DNA from: CAVYWD01 sp963772225
Lineage (GTDB): Bacteria; Myxococcota; Myxococcia; Myxococcales; UBA5297
NCBI GenBank assembly: GCA_963772225.1
Contig: CAVYWD010000001.1
Coordinates: 620,001 to 684,000 of the forward strand
DNA: 64,000 nucleotides
Direction of reading: 5' to 3'
Under the pieces are notes generated by a model that was not told where the DNA came from, made no database searches, and was given only the letters and a program-made list of their open reading frames with translations. Both the position numbers and the translations under genes were made by a program. This document shows positions 56,942 through 64,000 of the stretch, one piece after another (the first letter of the stretch is position 1; the number at the start of each line of letters is the position of its first letter).

Positions 56942-58174
56942 ATGGCCTTTACCCCCAGACTCTACTGGACCGATTCGCTGCTCCTCCGCTTCGAAGCCCA
57001 GGTCGTCGCGCACGCGGAGCTTCGCGGCGCTGCCGCCCTGGAGCTGTCGCAGACGGCCTTCTACCCCGAGGTCGGCGGGCAGCTCGGCGACCGGGGCCGC
57101 GCCTCGTGGGAGGGCGGCGCCGCCGAGCTCCTCGACGCGCAGGAGGACGGAAACCGGGTCCTCCACGCGCTCGCGCCGGGCGCGCAGGCCCCGCCTTTGG
57201 GCGCGCAGGTGCGCGTGGAGGTGGACGAGGCGCGCCGGCGCGATCACATGAGCCAGCACACCGGCCAGCACCTGCTCTCGCGCGCGCTGCTCGACGTGGC
57301 CGAGGCGCCCACCGTCTCCTCGAGGCTGGGCGAGAGCGCCTGCACCGTCGACCTGGCCAAGGACTCCCTGTCCGACGCCGCGCTCGCCGACGCCGAGGCG
57401 CTGGTGAACCGCGTCGTCCTGGAGGACCGCCCGGTACGCGCGCTGATGCCCACGCCGGAGGAGCTGGCGCGCCTTCCGCTGCGGCGCGAGCCGAAGGTCC
57501 AGGACCTGGTCCGGGTCATCGAGGTCGAGGGCTTCGACTTCTCGCCGTGCGGCGGCACGCACGCCCTGCGCACCGGGCAGGTGGGGGCCGTCCACGTCCA
57601 CGCGGTGGAGCGCTACAAGGGCGGGCTGCGCCTCTCGTTCAACTGCGGCTTGCGGGCGGCGCGCGAGCTCGCCGAGAAGGACCGGATCCTCTCGGGGCTC
57701 GCCCGAGAGTTTTCCACCGGCGCGGCCGGCGTCCCCGGCGCGGTGGCGAAGCTCAAGGCGGATAGCCTGGGCCTCTTCCGGGCCGCCGGGGCGCTGCGGG
57801 AGCGGCTGGCCGCGCTCCTCGCCCGCGACCTCCTGCGCGACGCGCCGCGCGCCGGGGCGCCGCCCATCGCCTTCGCCGTCGCGCGCTTCGACGGCGAGCC
57901 CATCGAGCTCTTGCGAGCGGTGTCCGCGGCGCTGTCGGCCGAGCCGAGCGCGGCGTCCGTCGTCTGGGGCGCGTCGGAAGGCGGCGTGCGCGTGCTCGCC
58001 GCTCGAGGGGAGAAGGCCTCGCGCTTCGACGCCGGCGCCGCCCTGAAGCGCATCGCCAGCGCCTCGGGCGGGCGAGGCGGCGGCCGACCGGACCGCGCCG
58101 AGGGAATGCTCCCCGCCGGAGCCGACCCGCTGGCGGCCATCGACCGCGAACGGCGCCTCCTGGAAGAGGGCTGA
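56942..58174 (+). CDS. Alanyl-tRNA editing protein (AlaX-L type)
   Basis: A 410-residue free-standing editing protein homologous to the C-terminal part of alanyl-tRNA synthetase. Zinc/editing site: HMSQHTGQHLLSRAL near residues 100-115 (HxxxH) and CGGTHALRTGQVG near residues 202-215 (CxxxH). TAFYPEVGGQLGDRG near residue 40 is the glycine-rich motif of the AlaX-M/L types, and the C-terminal ~170 residues resemble a DHHA1 domain, giving the long form. It clears Ser- or Gly-tRNA(Ala). The start ATG 56942 is the family's usual beginning; no strong ribosome site is seen. Confidence 0.93.
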   Translation: MAFTPRLYWTDSLLLRFEAQVVAHAELRGAAALELSQTAFYPEVGGQLGDRGRASWEGGAAELLDAQEDGNRVLHALAPGAQAPPLGAQVRVEVDEARRRDHMSQHTGQHLLSRALLDVAEAPTVSSRLGESACTVDLAKDSLSDAALADAEALVNRVVLEDRPVRALMPTPEELARLPLRREPKVQDLVRVIEVEGFDFSPCGGTHALRTGQVGAVHVHAVERYKGGLRLSFNCGLRAARELAEKDRILSGLAREFSTGAAGVPGAVAKLKADSLGLFRAAGALRERLAALLARDLLRDAPRAGAPPIAFAVARFDGEPIELLRAVSAALSAEPSAASVVWGASEGGVRVLAARGEKASRFDAGAALKRIASASGGRGGGRPDRAEGMLPAGADPLAAIDRERRLLEEG

Positions 58175-58212
58175 AGACGCCGCGTCGCCGGTGGGACTAG
58201 ACTCGAAGCACC

Positions 58213-58914
58213 GTGAAGACAGGCCCGGAGCCCTACACCATCCGCTATCAGTTCCGCCTCGAGGCGGAAGCGGAGGTGAGCTTCGCGCTCCAGCTCCACC
58301 CGGCCACGCTGGAGAACCTGGACCCGCTCCCCAGCGACCTGCCCGACTGGACCTGCCTGTCGTGCCAGCGCTGCCCCAACTGCCCCCTGGACCCGGACCT
58401 GCACGAGCGCTGCCCGGCGGCGGCGCGCATCTCGCTCATCGTCGCGGACTTCGCCCACACGCTCTCGTTCGCGGACGCCGAGGTGCGCGTGGCGGTGCCC
58501 GAGCGCCAGTTCGTCAAGAGCACCTCGGTCCAGTCGGGCCTGTCGTCGCTCTTGGGCGCCTACCTCGCGACGAGCGGCTGCCCCATCCTCGGCCTGCTGC
58601 GACCCATGGTGCGCCTGCACCTGCCGTTCTCGTCGTCGCTGGAGACGCTGCTGCGCTCGACGTCGGTGTACCTGCTGCGGCAGTACTTCCGCTCGAAGGA
58701 AGGGCTGCCCGCGGACTGGACGCTGGAGCGGCTCGCGCAGCACTACCGGGAGATCGCCACGGTGAACAAGGCGTTCGCCAACCGCCTGCGCGGGGCGGCG
58801 CCCGAGGACGCCAACGTCAACGCGCTGGTGATCCTCGACGTCTTCGCCAAGTCGACCCCGGCGTCCATCGAGGAAGGGCTCGAAGAGCTGCGGCGGTTCT
58901 TCGGCGAGCTTTAA
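58213..58914 (+). CDS. DUF6901-like conserved hypothetical protein
   Basis: A 233-residue soluble protein with the pattern of a myxobacterial/deltaproteobacterial family (DUF6901-like): YTIRYQFRLEAEAEVSFALQ at the start, then PDWTCLSCQRCPNCPLDPDL with four clustered cysteines, FVKSTSVQSGLSSLLGAYLA, SGCPILGLLRPMVRLHLPF and a helical C-terminus. The CxxC-x2-C motif suggests a metal site. Function unknown. GTG start at 58213, 39 bases after AlaX on the same strand, so the two may be co-transcribed. Confidence 0.75.
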   Translation: MKTGPEPYTIRYQFRLEAEAEVSFALQLHPATLENLDPLPSDLPDWTCLSCQRCPNCPLDPDLHERCPAAARISLIVADFAHTLSFADAEVRVAVPERQFVKSTSVQSGLSSLLGAYLATSGCPILGLLRPMVRLHLPFSSSLETLLRSTSVYLLRQYFRSKEGLPADWTLERLAQHYREIATVNKAFANRLRGAAPEDANVNALVILDVFAKSTPASIEEGLEELRRFFGEL

Positions 58915-59155
58915 TGATGCGCGGCGGGACGCTGGTCCGCGAACCAGCGCGGGCCGACCCCCGGAACTGCAAATCAAACACCCCTCGAGTCCCCGGCAAC
59001 GCAAGAAGCCCACAAATCCGGCGCCCGCCGCGCAGCCTATAGACCGACCGGGGCACCCCATGTGAAGGCGGGCTCGCATTTTTCTTCGGAGCACGCGGAG
59101 AGCTCCAGGCCGCGGCCGCAACGAAGCCCCGGTCATTCTTGCGATTTTCAACACT

Positions 59156-59428
59156 TCAAGCGAAGCGCTCGACGCCGAGGACGCCGCCCTCGATGCCGAC
59201 CACGTGGACCTCGGCGGGGATGGGCCGCGCCCCGCGGGCCTCCAGCGCCGCGTGCGCGATGCCGCTGCAGCAGGGCACCTCCATGCGGACGACGGTCAGG
59301 CTCCGGGGCTCCGCGCGCTCCACGATTTGCGCGAGCTTCTCCCGATACGCGCCCTCCTTGCACGACGGCACGCACTGACCGCACCCGTCGCACTTCTCCT
59401 CGTCGATGGCGATGACGGTCCGCTTCAT
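59156..59428 (-). CDS. Internally shortened 4Fe-4S ferredoxin-type protein
   Basis: A 90-residue protein from ATG 59428 (GAGGAG upstream). Residues 1-27 (VIAIDEEKCDGCGQCVPSCK) are one 4Fe-4S cluster motif. From residue 28 the sequence YREKLAQIVERAEPRSLTVV and RMEVPCCSG is the C-terminal block of a much longer ferredoxin-domain family, in which a second cluster and a large middle region normally intervene. The two ends are joined in frame, so this looks like an internal deletion of well over 100 residues that still leaves an open gene. It is divergent from a Crp/Fnr regulator across a perfect FNR-type box. Confidence 0.75.
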   Translation of the reverse strand: MKRTVIAIDEEKCDGCGQCVPSCKEGAYREKLAQIVERAEPRSLTVVRMEVPCCSGIAHAALEARGARPIPAEVHVVGIEGGVLGVERFA

Positions 59429-59488
59429 GGGGCGCTCCTCCTCAGGCGAAATCGGGAGCGCATCCTATGGCCGCCGCGCGAGGGCACC

Positions 59489-59502
59489 TTGATCTGAATC
59501 AA
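59489..59502. promoter_or_regulatory. Perfect FNR/Crp-type operator
   Basis: TTGATCTGAATCAA is an exact match to the TTGAT-N4-ATCAA consensus of FNR-class regulators. It lies 61 bases before the ferredoxin start and 54 bases before the Crp/Fnr regulator start, between the two divergent genes. It probably allows the encoded regulator (or FNR itself) to control both. Confidence 0.8.
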
Positions 59503-59555
59503 GCCCCGGCGAGCTCTGGGGCCGGCCCGTGTTAGAACGCCGAGCATCCCCCACC

Positions 59556-60230
59556 ATGACCTCCCTCGCCCCCGTCCTCGACGCCTGCCCCTTCTTCGCC
59601 CGCATCGCCGGACCCGCCCGCGCTCGCCTCTACGCCATCGCGACCGCCGCCCGCTTCGCCAAGGGCGAGACCATCTTCCGCCAGGACGACCCCTGCCCCG
59701 GCATCTACGTCATCGCCTCAGGGCAGGTGCGCATCTACAAGGTCTCCGCGTCCGGGAAAGAGCACGTGCTCCACCTGGCCGGCCCCGCGCAGACCTTCGC
59801 CGAGGTGGCGGCCATCGGCGGCTTCCCCTGCCCCGCCAGCGCCGAGGCGCTGGAGCCCACCGAGTGCGCCCTCCTGCCCGCCGCCGCCTTTCGCCGCGCC
59901 CTGGAGCAGGACCACGCGCTCTGCCTGCAAATGCTCGAGGCCATGGCGCACTGGGTGAAGAACCTCGTGGGGCTCATGGAGGATCTGGTGCTGCGCGACG
60001 CCACCAGCCGCGTGGCGCGGTTCCTGGGCGCCGCCGAGCGCGACGCCCAGGGAGCGGTGGCGCTCCCCGCGCTCAAAAAGCACCTGGCGAGCCACCTCAA
60101 CCTGACCAGCGAAACGCTCTCGCGCTCGCTGCGGCGGCTGGAGGAGTCGGGGCTCATCGAGCTCTCGGGCTCGGGCGACATCCGCATCGCCGACCCGGCG
60201 GGGCTCACGGCCGCGGCCGAGGGAGGCTAA
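59556..60230 (+). CDS. Crp/Fnr-family transcription regulator
   Basis: A 224-residue regulator. The N-terminal cyclic-nucleotide-binding beta-roll (FAKGETIFRQDDPCPGIYVI, then FAEVAAIGGFPCPASAEAL) is followed by the long dimer helix and a C-terminal winged helix with recognition segment LNLTSETLSRSLRRLEESGL. It lacks the N-terminal cysteine cluster of FNR and so probably senses something else (haem-bound gas, nitrosative stress or redox through its PC-containing loops). Start ATG 59556; the frame extends to GTG 59529. The divergent neighbour is the shortened ferredoxin gene, with a consensus box between them. Confidence 0.9.
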   Translation: MTSLAPVLDACPFFARIAGPARARLYAIATAARFAKGETIFRQDDPCPGIYVIASGQVRIYKVSASGKEHVLHLAGPAQTFAEVAAIGGFPCPASAEALEPTECALLPAAAFRRALEQDHALCLQMLEAMAHWVKNLVGLMEDLVLRDATSRVARFLGAAERDAQGAVALPALKKHLASHLNLTSETLSRSLRRLEESGLIELSGSGDIRIADPAGLTAAAEGG

Positions 60231-60236
60231 AGGGCG

Positions 60237-61229
60237 TCACCAGCCGTAGCGCTCGGCCAGGTAGAGGAAGGCGGGCGCGGTCGCGGCGCTGGCCACGGTG
60301 CTGTAGAAAATGGACCGCGCCGCGAGCCCCACGTCTCCGCCGAAGCGCTCGGCGAAGAGCGTGCAGTTCACCGCGACCGGCATGCTGGCGATGAGATACG
60401 CCGTCAGGCGCATCGGGGCCGCCATCCGGTAGCCGAGCCGCTGGGCGAGCACCCCGAGGCCGATGACCGCGATCGGCGAGACGACGAGCCGCCCCAGCAG
60501 AACCCCGGCGAGGGGCGCCGGCGCGACGCCGCGGCCCTTCAGCGCCCCGAGCTGCGCGCCGGTGATCAGCATGGAGAGCGGGACCGTGAGGCTGCCGACC
60601 ATGCTCACCGCCTGCAGCAGCGAGCCCGCGGCGAGTCGCCACGGCGGGCTCCCGGCCGCGAAGCTCTCCGCGCCGCGCAGGCCCGGGACCAGGATGGCCG
60701 CCGCGGCGCCGCCTACCGTCGCGATGAGGCCCAGGTTCGAGGCGAGGGAGCGCAGGGCGGCGCGGTCGGGCCAGGCGCCCCGCAGGGTGGCGATGCCCGC
60801 GGTCCACAGCATGACCAGCGCGCCCACGTTGTAGAGCAAAACCGCGAGCCTGCCGTCCGCCCCGAAGAGCGCCTCGGCGATGGGCAGCGGCAGGTAAACC
60901 CAATTCGGCACCGAGACGAGGAACGCGAACGTGGCGCGCTGCCCGGGGCGGGCGAAGAGCGGGGCGAGCGCCAACCCGACCCCCAGGCACAGGACCGCCA
61001 CTGCGGCAGCCAGCAGGGGCATCGAGTAGCCGCGGCGGAGCGTCCGGCCGTCCACCGCGGCGATCATCTGGTCGAAGATGAGCGCCGGCAGCGCCACGTC
61101 GACCAGGAACCGGCTCAGGGCGCTCGCGGTCTGCTCCGTGAATTTGCCCGAGCGGCGCGCCTCCCAGCCCAGGAGCATGACGGCGAAAATCCCGCCGATC
61201 TTGAGCACCGCGATCAGCCAGTCGGGCAT
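60237..61229 (-). CDS. AEC-family (auxin efflux carrier-like) transporter
   Basis: A 330-residue membrane protein with about ten hydrophobic helices in the two-fold arrangement of the AEC family. FLVDVALPALIFDQMI near residue 45 carries the conserved proline of helix 2, and YLIASMPVAVNCTLFAERFG near residue 285 the matching PVAxNxxLFAxxxG motif in the second half. Bacterial members move malate, malonate and other small organic anions. Start ATG 61229; the frame extends upstream without homology. It converges on the Crp/Fnr gene with six bases between stops. Confidence 0.85.
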   Translation of the reverse strand: MPDWLIAVLKIGGIFAVMLLGWEARRSGKFTEQTASALSRFLVDVALPALIFDQMIAAVDGRTLRRGYSMPLLAAAVAVLCLGVGLALAPLFARPGQRATFAFLVSVPNWVYLPLPIAEALFGADGRLAVLLYNVGALVMLWTAGIATLRGAWPDRAALRSLASNLGLIATVGGAAAAILVPGLRGAESFAAGSPPWRLAAGSLLQAVSMVGSLTVPLSMLITGAQLGALKGRGVAPAPLAGVLLGRLVVSPIAVIGLGVLAQRLGYRMAAPMRLTAYLIASMPVAVNCTLFAERFGGDVGLAARSIFYSTVASAATAPAFLYLAERYGW

Positions 61230-61543
61230 CCGGGATCCGTTCCCTCGGTGAGAGTCGCTCGCCTCGAGCCTTCGACGGCGCGCCGGGCGGCCGCGCGAGG
61301 ATAGCGCGGGGCCGAGCCGTCGGCCTTCTGAAATGCGGCCGGGCGGACGCGCAAGGACAGGTTGAAAGACCGCCGGTACGGCTTTCGTGCACCTGCCGAT
61401 ATCGCACGCTTTTTGACGAGCGCGCCCCGTCCCACTAGGCTTGCGGCCACCTGTTGGTCGAGAGTCCGTCGGCTCGAGCGCAACCGCCGCTCTGCACGGT
61501 TTGTGCGCTTGGCTCCACGAGACGGGAAAGCGCGCGCGTGCGA

Positions 61544-63152
61544 ATGCGAAACCTCCCACGGAGCTCCTTGGCCCTGGCCCTGGCGCTCGCCCTCCCCGCA
61601 ATGGCCGGCGCAACCCCGGATCCTCTCGCGCGCGGCATCGACCCGGTCACCTCCAAGCTGAGCCCGTTTTTCGACGCGTACCTCGCAGGCGACGGCGCCG
61701 GCGACGCGCTTCGCGGTTCCCGCCAGCTCGCGCTCACCGCGGACTTCGGCGGGGGCATGCTGGCCTGGGACGTGGGCAACGACAAGTCGGGCGACCTCAT
61801 TCAGTCGCGCCTCGACTTTCACCTCTCCGGCGCCTACGCCCTGCGCGACTGGCTGGAGCTCGCCCTGGATCTGCCGCTCACGGCTTACCAGTCCACGGGC
61901 TTCGCCGCGCTTCAGTCGGCCACCGGCTTTGTCGACCCAACCGGCTTTCCCGCCTCGTTCGGCCTGGGCGACCTTCGAGCGCTGGGCAAGCTTCGGCTGC
62001 TCTCCCAGGGCCGGTCGCCGGTCGCCCTGGCCGCCATCGCCGAGGTGCGCCTGCCCACCGGCGCCGCCAACAGCTTCCTCGGCGAGCGCGGCGTGCTCCT
62101 CGCGCCCCGCGCGGTCGCCGAGCGGCAGTTCTTCGGACGCCTGACCACGGCCTTGGAGCTCGGGTATGCCTACCGCACCGCGCCCGGGAGCTACCTGAAC
62201 CTGTACGTCGGCGACGAGAATCGACGGCTCGCTCTCGGCGTCGTTCCTGGCTCCGGAGCGGTGGGTCAAGCTCTCCTGGCTCAAGCGATGGACGCTCTAC
62301 GGAGAGCTGCTGCTGGCGACGCCCGCGCGGGCGCCGTTCACCGCGAGCGCCTCCGAGGCGCTCAAGACGCCGCTCGAGGCGCTGCTGGGCGTCCGGGCGG
62401 GACTGCCGCGCGACCTGGAGCTGACCGTGGGCGCGGGCACCGGCATCGCGCTCCACTCCGGCTTTGGCCGCGAGTCGTTCCGGGTCTTCGCCGGCCTGAG
62501 CTGGGTGCGAAGGGTCCACGACCGCGACGGCGACGGCGTGCCCGACGACGAGGACAAGTGCCCCGACGTCCCGGGCCCGGCGAGCAACGCGGGTTGCCCG
62601 GAGGGCGAGCTCCCCGACCGCGACCACGACGGCATCCCGGACAAAGACGACCGCTGCCCCGACGACCCCGGGCCCAAAGAGCTGGAGGGCTGCCCCGACC
62701 GCGACGGCGACGACGTCCCGGACATCGACGACAAGTGCCCCGACGAGCCCGGCCCTGCGGCGAACGACGGATGCCCCGTCATCGGCCAGCAGGTGGTCTT
62801 CGAGAAGCACAAGCTGCGGCTGAAGGGCACGGTGACGTTCGAGTTCGGCAGCGCGACGCTGAAGAAGGAGTCGAGCGGGCTCCTCGACGAGGTGGTGGCG
62901 GTGCTCAAGCAGCACGCCGAGGTCAAGCGCGTGCGCGTCGAGGGCCATACCGACAGCGTGGGAGGGGCGGAATTCAACCTCGACCTCTCCCGCCGCCGCG
63001 CGGCATCGGTGGCCCAGTACCTGGTGGCCCACGGCATCGAGGCCGGCCGGCTCATCCCCGAGGGCTTCGGGCTGACCAAGCCGCTCGTGCCCAACGCCAC
63101 CGCCGCGGGCCGCGCCAAGAACCGGCGTGTGGAGTTCACCATCCTCGAGTAG
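61544..63152 (+). CDS. OmpA-family outer membrane protein with thrombospondin-type-3 repeats, frameshifted
   Basis: A protein of about 535 residues. Signal peptide SLALALALALPAMAGA; residues ~30-300 are a beta-strand-rich outer-membrane domain. At about 62230-62240 the frame breaks; removing one base joins RRLAL to SASFLAPERWVKLSWLKRW, and the product continues with three Asp-rich calcium repeats (DRDGDGVPDDEDKCP, DRDHDGIPDKDDRCP, DRDGDDVPDIDDKCP) and an OmpA/MotB peptidoglycan-binding domain with VEGHTDSVGGAEFNLDLSRR and AAGRAKNRRVEFTI. It probably links the outer membrane to the cell wall. Start ATG 61544 is set by the signal peptide. Confidence 0.9.
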
Positions 63153-63205
63153 TGAAAGCCGGGGCCCGCGGGCGCCAGAACCGCCGCGACGGCGCTTCGC
63201 GCCCG

Positions 63206-63805
63206 TCAGCGCAGGGCGCGAAGCGGGTGATGGTCGAGGACCCGGTCCTTGACGACCAGCGTCGTCACCGGCGCCTCGCACTCCTCCTGCAGGATGAGAT
63301 CGTGGCCCAGGCAGAGGCCCATCTGGACGACCAGATCGACCTTGCGCGCGTTGAGCAGGCGCGCCTGCGCCACCGGGTTGCAAATGGCGGCGAACTTCTC
63401 GGGGTGGGCCTTGGGAAGGCCGATCTTATCGTAATCGACTGCACCCACTCGGCAGCAGACGAGCTCCGCCTCCAAGCCCCCTTCTTCGAGGCGCCGCGCG
63501 AGCGCCTGTGCCTCTTTCTGGAGGGTCACGCAGTGGGCGATTCCGATGCGGCGAAATGCGCGTTCCTGCGCGAAGAACACCAGCTCCTCGACCCGGTTCC
63601 GCAGCCGCCGATCGGCCGCCATGGGAGCGGCATCGGCGGCGTGCATGACCGCCTGGCGCTCGTCGCTCCGGTAGCCGGAGGTGTCCTTGGCGAGGTCGGG
63701 CAGCGTCCGCGTGGGGCAGGACTTCGGCATGTGGGGCTCGTCGCCCTTGAAGCAGGCGGCGGTTGCGCACCATCGGCATCCATAGAGGTCTGAGTTCTGG
63801 GACAT
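63206..63805 (-). CDS. DUF1847 metal-binding protein
   Basis: A 199-residue protein opening with the DUF1847 cysteine pattern CRWCATAACFKGDEPHMPKSC, ahead of a Rossmann-like body (IGIAHCVTLQKEAQALARRL, VQMGLCLGHDLILQEECEAP, LVVKDRVLDHHPLRAL). Ten cysteines suggest a bound metal cluster. Members often sit near redox or corrinoid enzymes; none is adjacent here. Function unknown. It is complete, with start at ATG 63805. Confidence 0.82.
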   Translation of the reverse strand: MSQNSDLYGCRWCATAACFKGDEPHMPKSCPTRTLPDLAKDTSGYRSDERQAVMHAADAAPMAADRRLRNRVEELVFFAQERAFRRIGIAHCVTLQKEAQALARRLEEGGLEAELVCCRVGAVDYDKIGLPKAHPEKFAAICNPVAQARLLNARKVDLVVQMGLCLGHDLILQEECEAPVTTLVVKDRVLDHHPLRALR

Positions 63806-63880
63806 CGATGGGGAAGAGCCCGCGAGCCGGGCGACGGGTTCAGCGCCGGCAGGCAGGCGCTCGCGGCCCGTTCAGCCCGT

Positions 63881-64000
63881 TCAGCCCGCGCAGACGAGCT
63901 TGACGTCGACGGCGTCGCCGTTCTGGAGAAGGCAATCGCCCTCGAGCGTGATGGACCCCTTGCGGCTCTCGGTGGGCGGATCGAACTCGAACCCGGTCCC
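63881..64000 (-). CDS. C-terminal end of a gene running off the window
   Basis: A frame open from the right edge to the stop at 63881-63883, giving 39 residues (GTGFEFDPPTESRKGSITLE at the start; DAVDVKLVCAG at the end). It reads like the end of an exported beta-rich protein, but the fragment is too short to name. The next 75 bases before the DUF1847 gene show nothing else. Confidence 0.5.
   Translation of the reverse strand, partial: GTGFEFDPPTESRKGSITLEGDCLLQNGDAVDVKLVCAG

Noticed and set aside
58915..59155. Possible tRNA or small RNA in the gap after the DUF6901-like gene
   Set aside because: A GGTTCG-like word on the minus strand suggested a T-arm, but no acceptor stem or anticodon arm can be drawn.

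Overview
High-GC (about 70%) bacterial chromosome, most likely from the Myxococcota or a close deltaproteobacterial relative. The grounds are gene style: a eukaryotic-type Ser/Thr kinase with PEGA-like tails, a sigma-54 activator, a nine-haem CxxCH lipoprotein, an OmpA protein with thrombospondin-type-3 repeats, a Ski2-like helicase with a DUF3516-type tail, and a four-helix-bundle (S23/IVP) gene in GACGTC/GACGTG hexamer repeats. This is inference from content. No rRNA, tRNA or CRISPR array was seen. Most of the window is ordinary single genes and short operons on both strands.

Layout. 0-14 kb: end of a secreted FG-GAP/CBM9-like protein, a deoxyhypusine-synthase-family enzyme, a lipid kinase beside a DTW-domain protein, TrmO, YjdF, a membrane protein, arginine decarboxylase SpeA, a decayed radical-SAM gene, a RelE-like toxin with a 55-residue partner, a cysteine desulfurase/ThiF operon and PurN. 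14-26 kb: a FAD-type oxidoreductase, a lone receiver domain, a TlpA-like thioredoxin, a NitT/TauT-type ABC pair, the nine-haem lipoprotein, a gene-poor 1 kb stretch, a TPR protein, the kinase and a HAD hydrolase. 26-37 kb: a chemoreceptor, a second DTW-domain protein, small hypotheticals, an AbiEii-type toxin-antitoxin pair, an ABC-2 exporter and a GAF-GGDEF cyclase.

36.4-40.4 kb is a coherent sulfur module: a PAS/sigma-54 activator with a Cys-rich PAS domain faces a rhodanese-MBL (persulfide dioxygenase-like) gene followed by two YeeE/YedE half-transporters. 40.4-45.5 kb is the most unusual part. Two copies of a palindromic repeat (about 160 bp) lie between convergent genes, and one copy is split by about 990 bp carrying an S23-family gene inside long inverted repeats. 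Between the copies lie two dicarboxylate-type transporters and a YnfA-like protein. 45.5-64 kb: GerW-like protein, DUF5924/DUF2914-type membrane protein, methyltransferase, APC permease, GNAT acetyltransferase, helicase, Agl23-like glycosyltransferase, an orphan ABC solute-binding lipoprotein, AlaX editing protein, an internally shortened ferredoxin protein divergent from a Crp/Fnr regulator across a perfect TTGAT-N4-ATCAA box, an AEC carrier, the OmpA protein and a DUF1847 protein.

Quality caution. Eight otherwise conserved genes (TrmO, the radical-SAM gene, ThiF, the chemoreceptor, the second DTW protein, a four-Cys protein, the gene after the ABC-2 exporter, OmpA) are broken by a frameshift, and each is mended by removing one base. 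That one-sided pattern suggests insertion errors in the assembly more than true gene death, except for the radical-SAM gene, which has also lost its 5' end.
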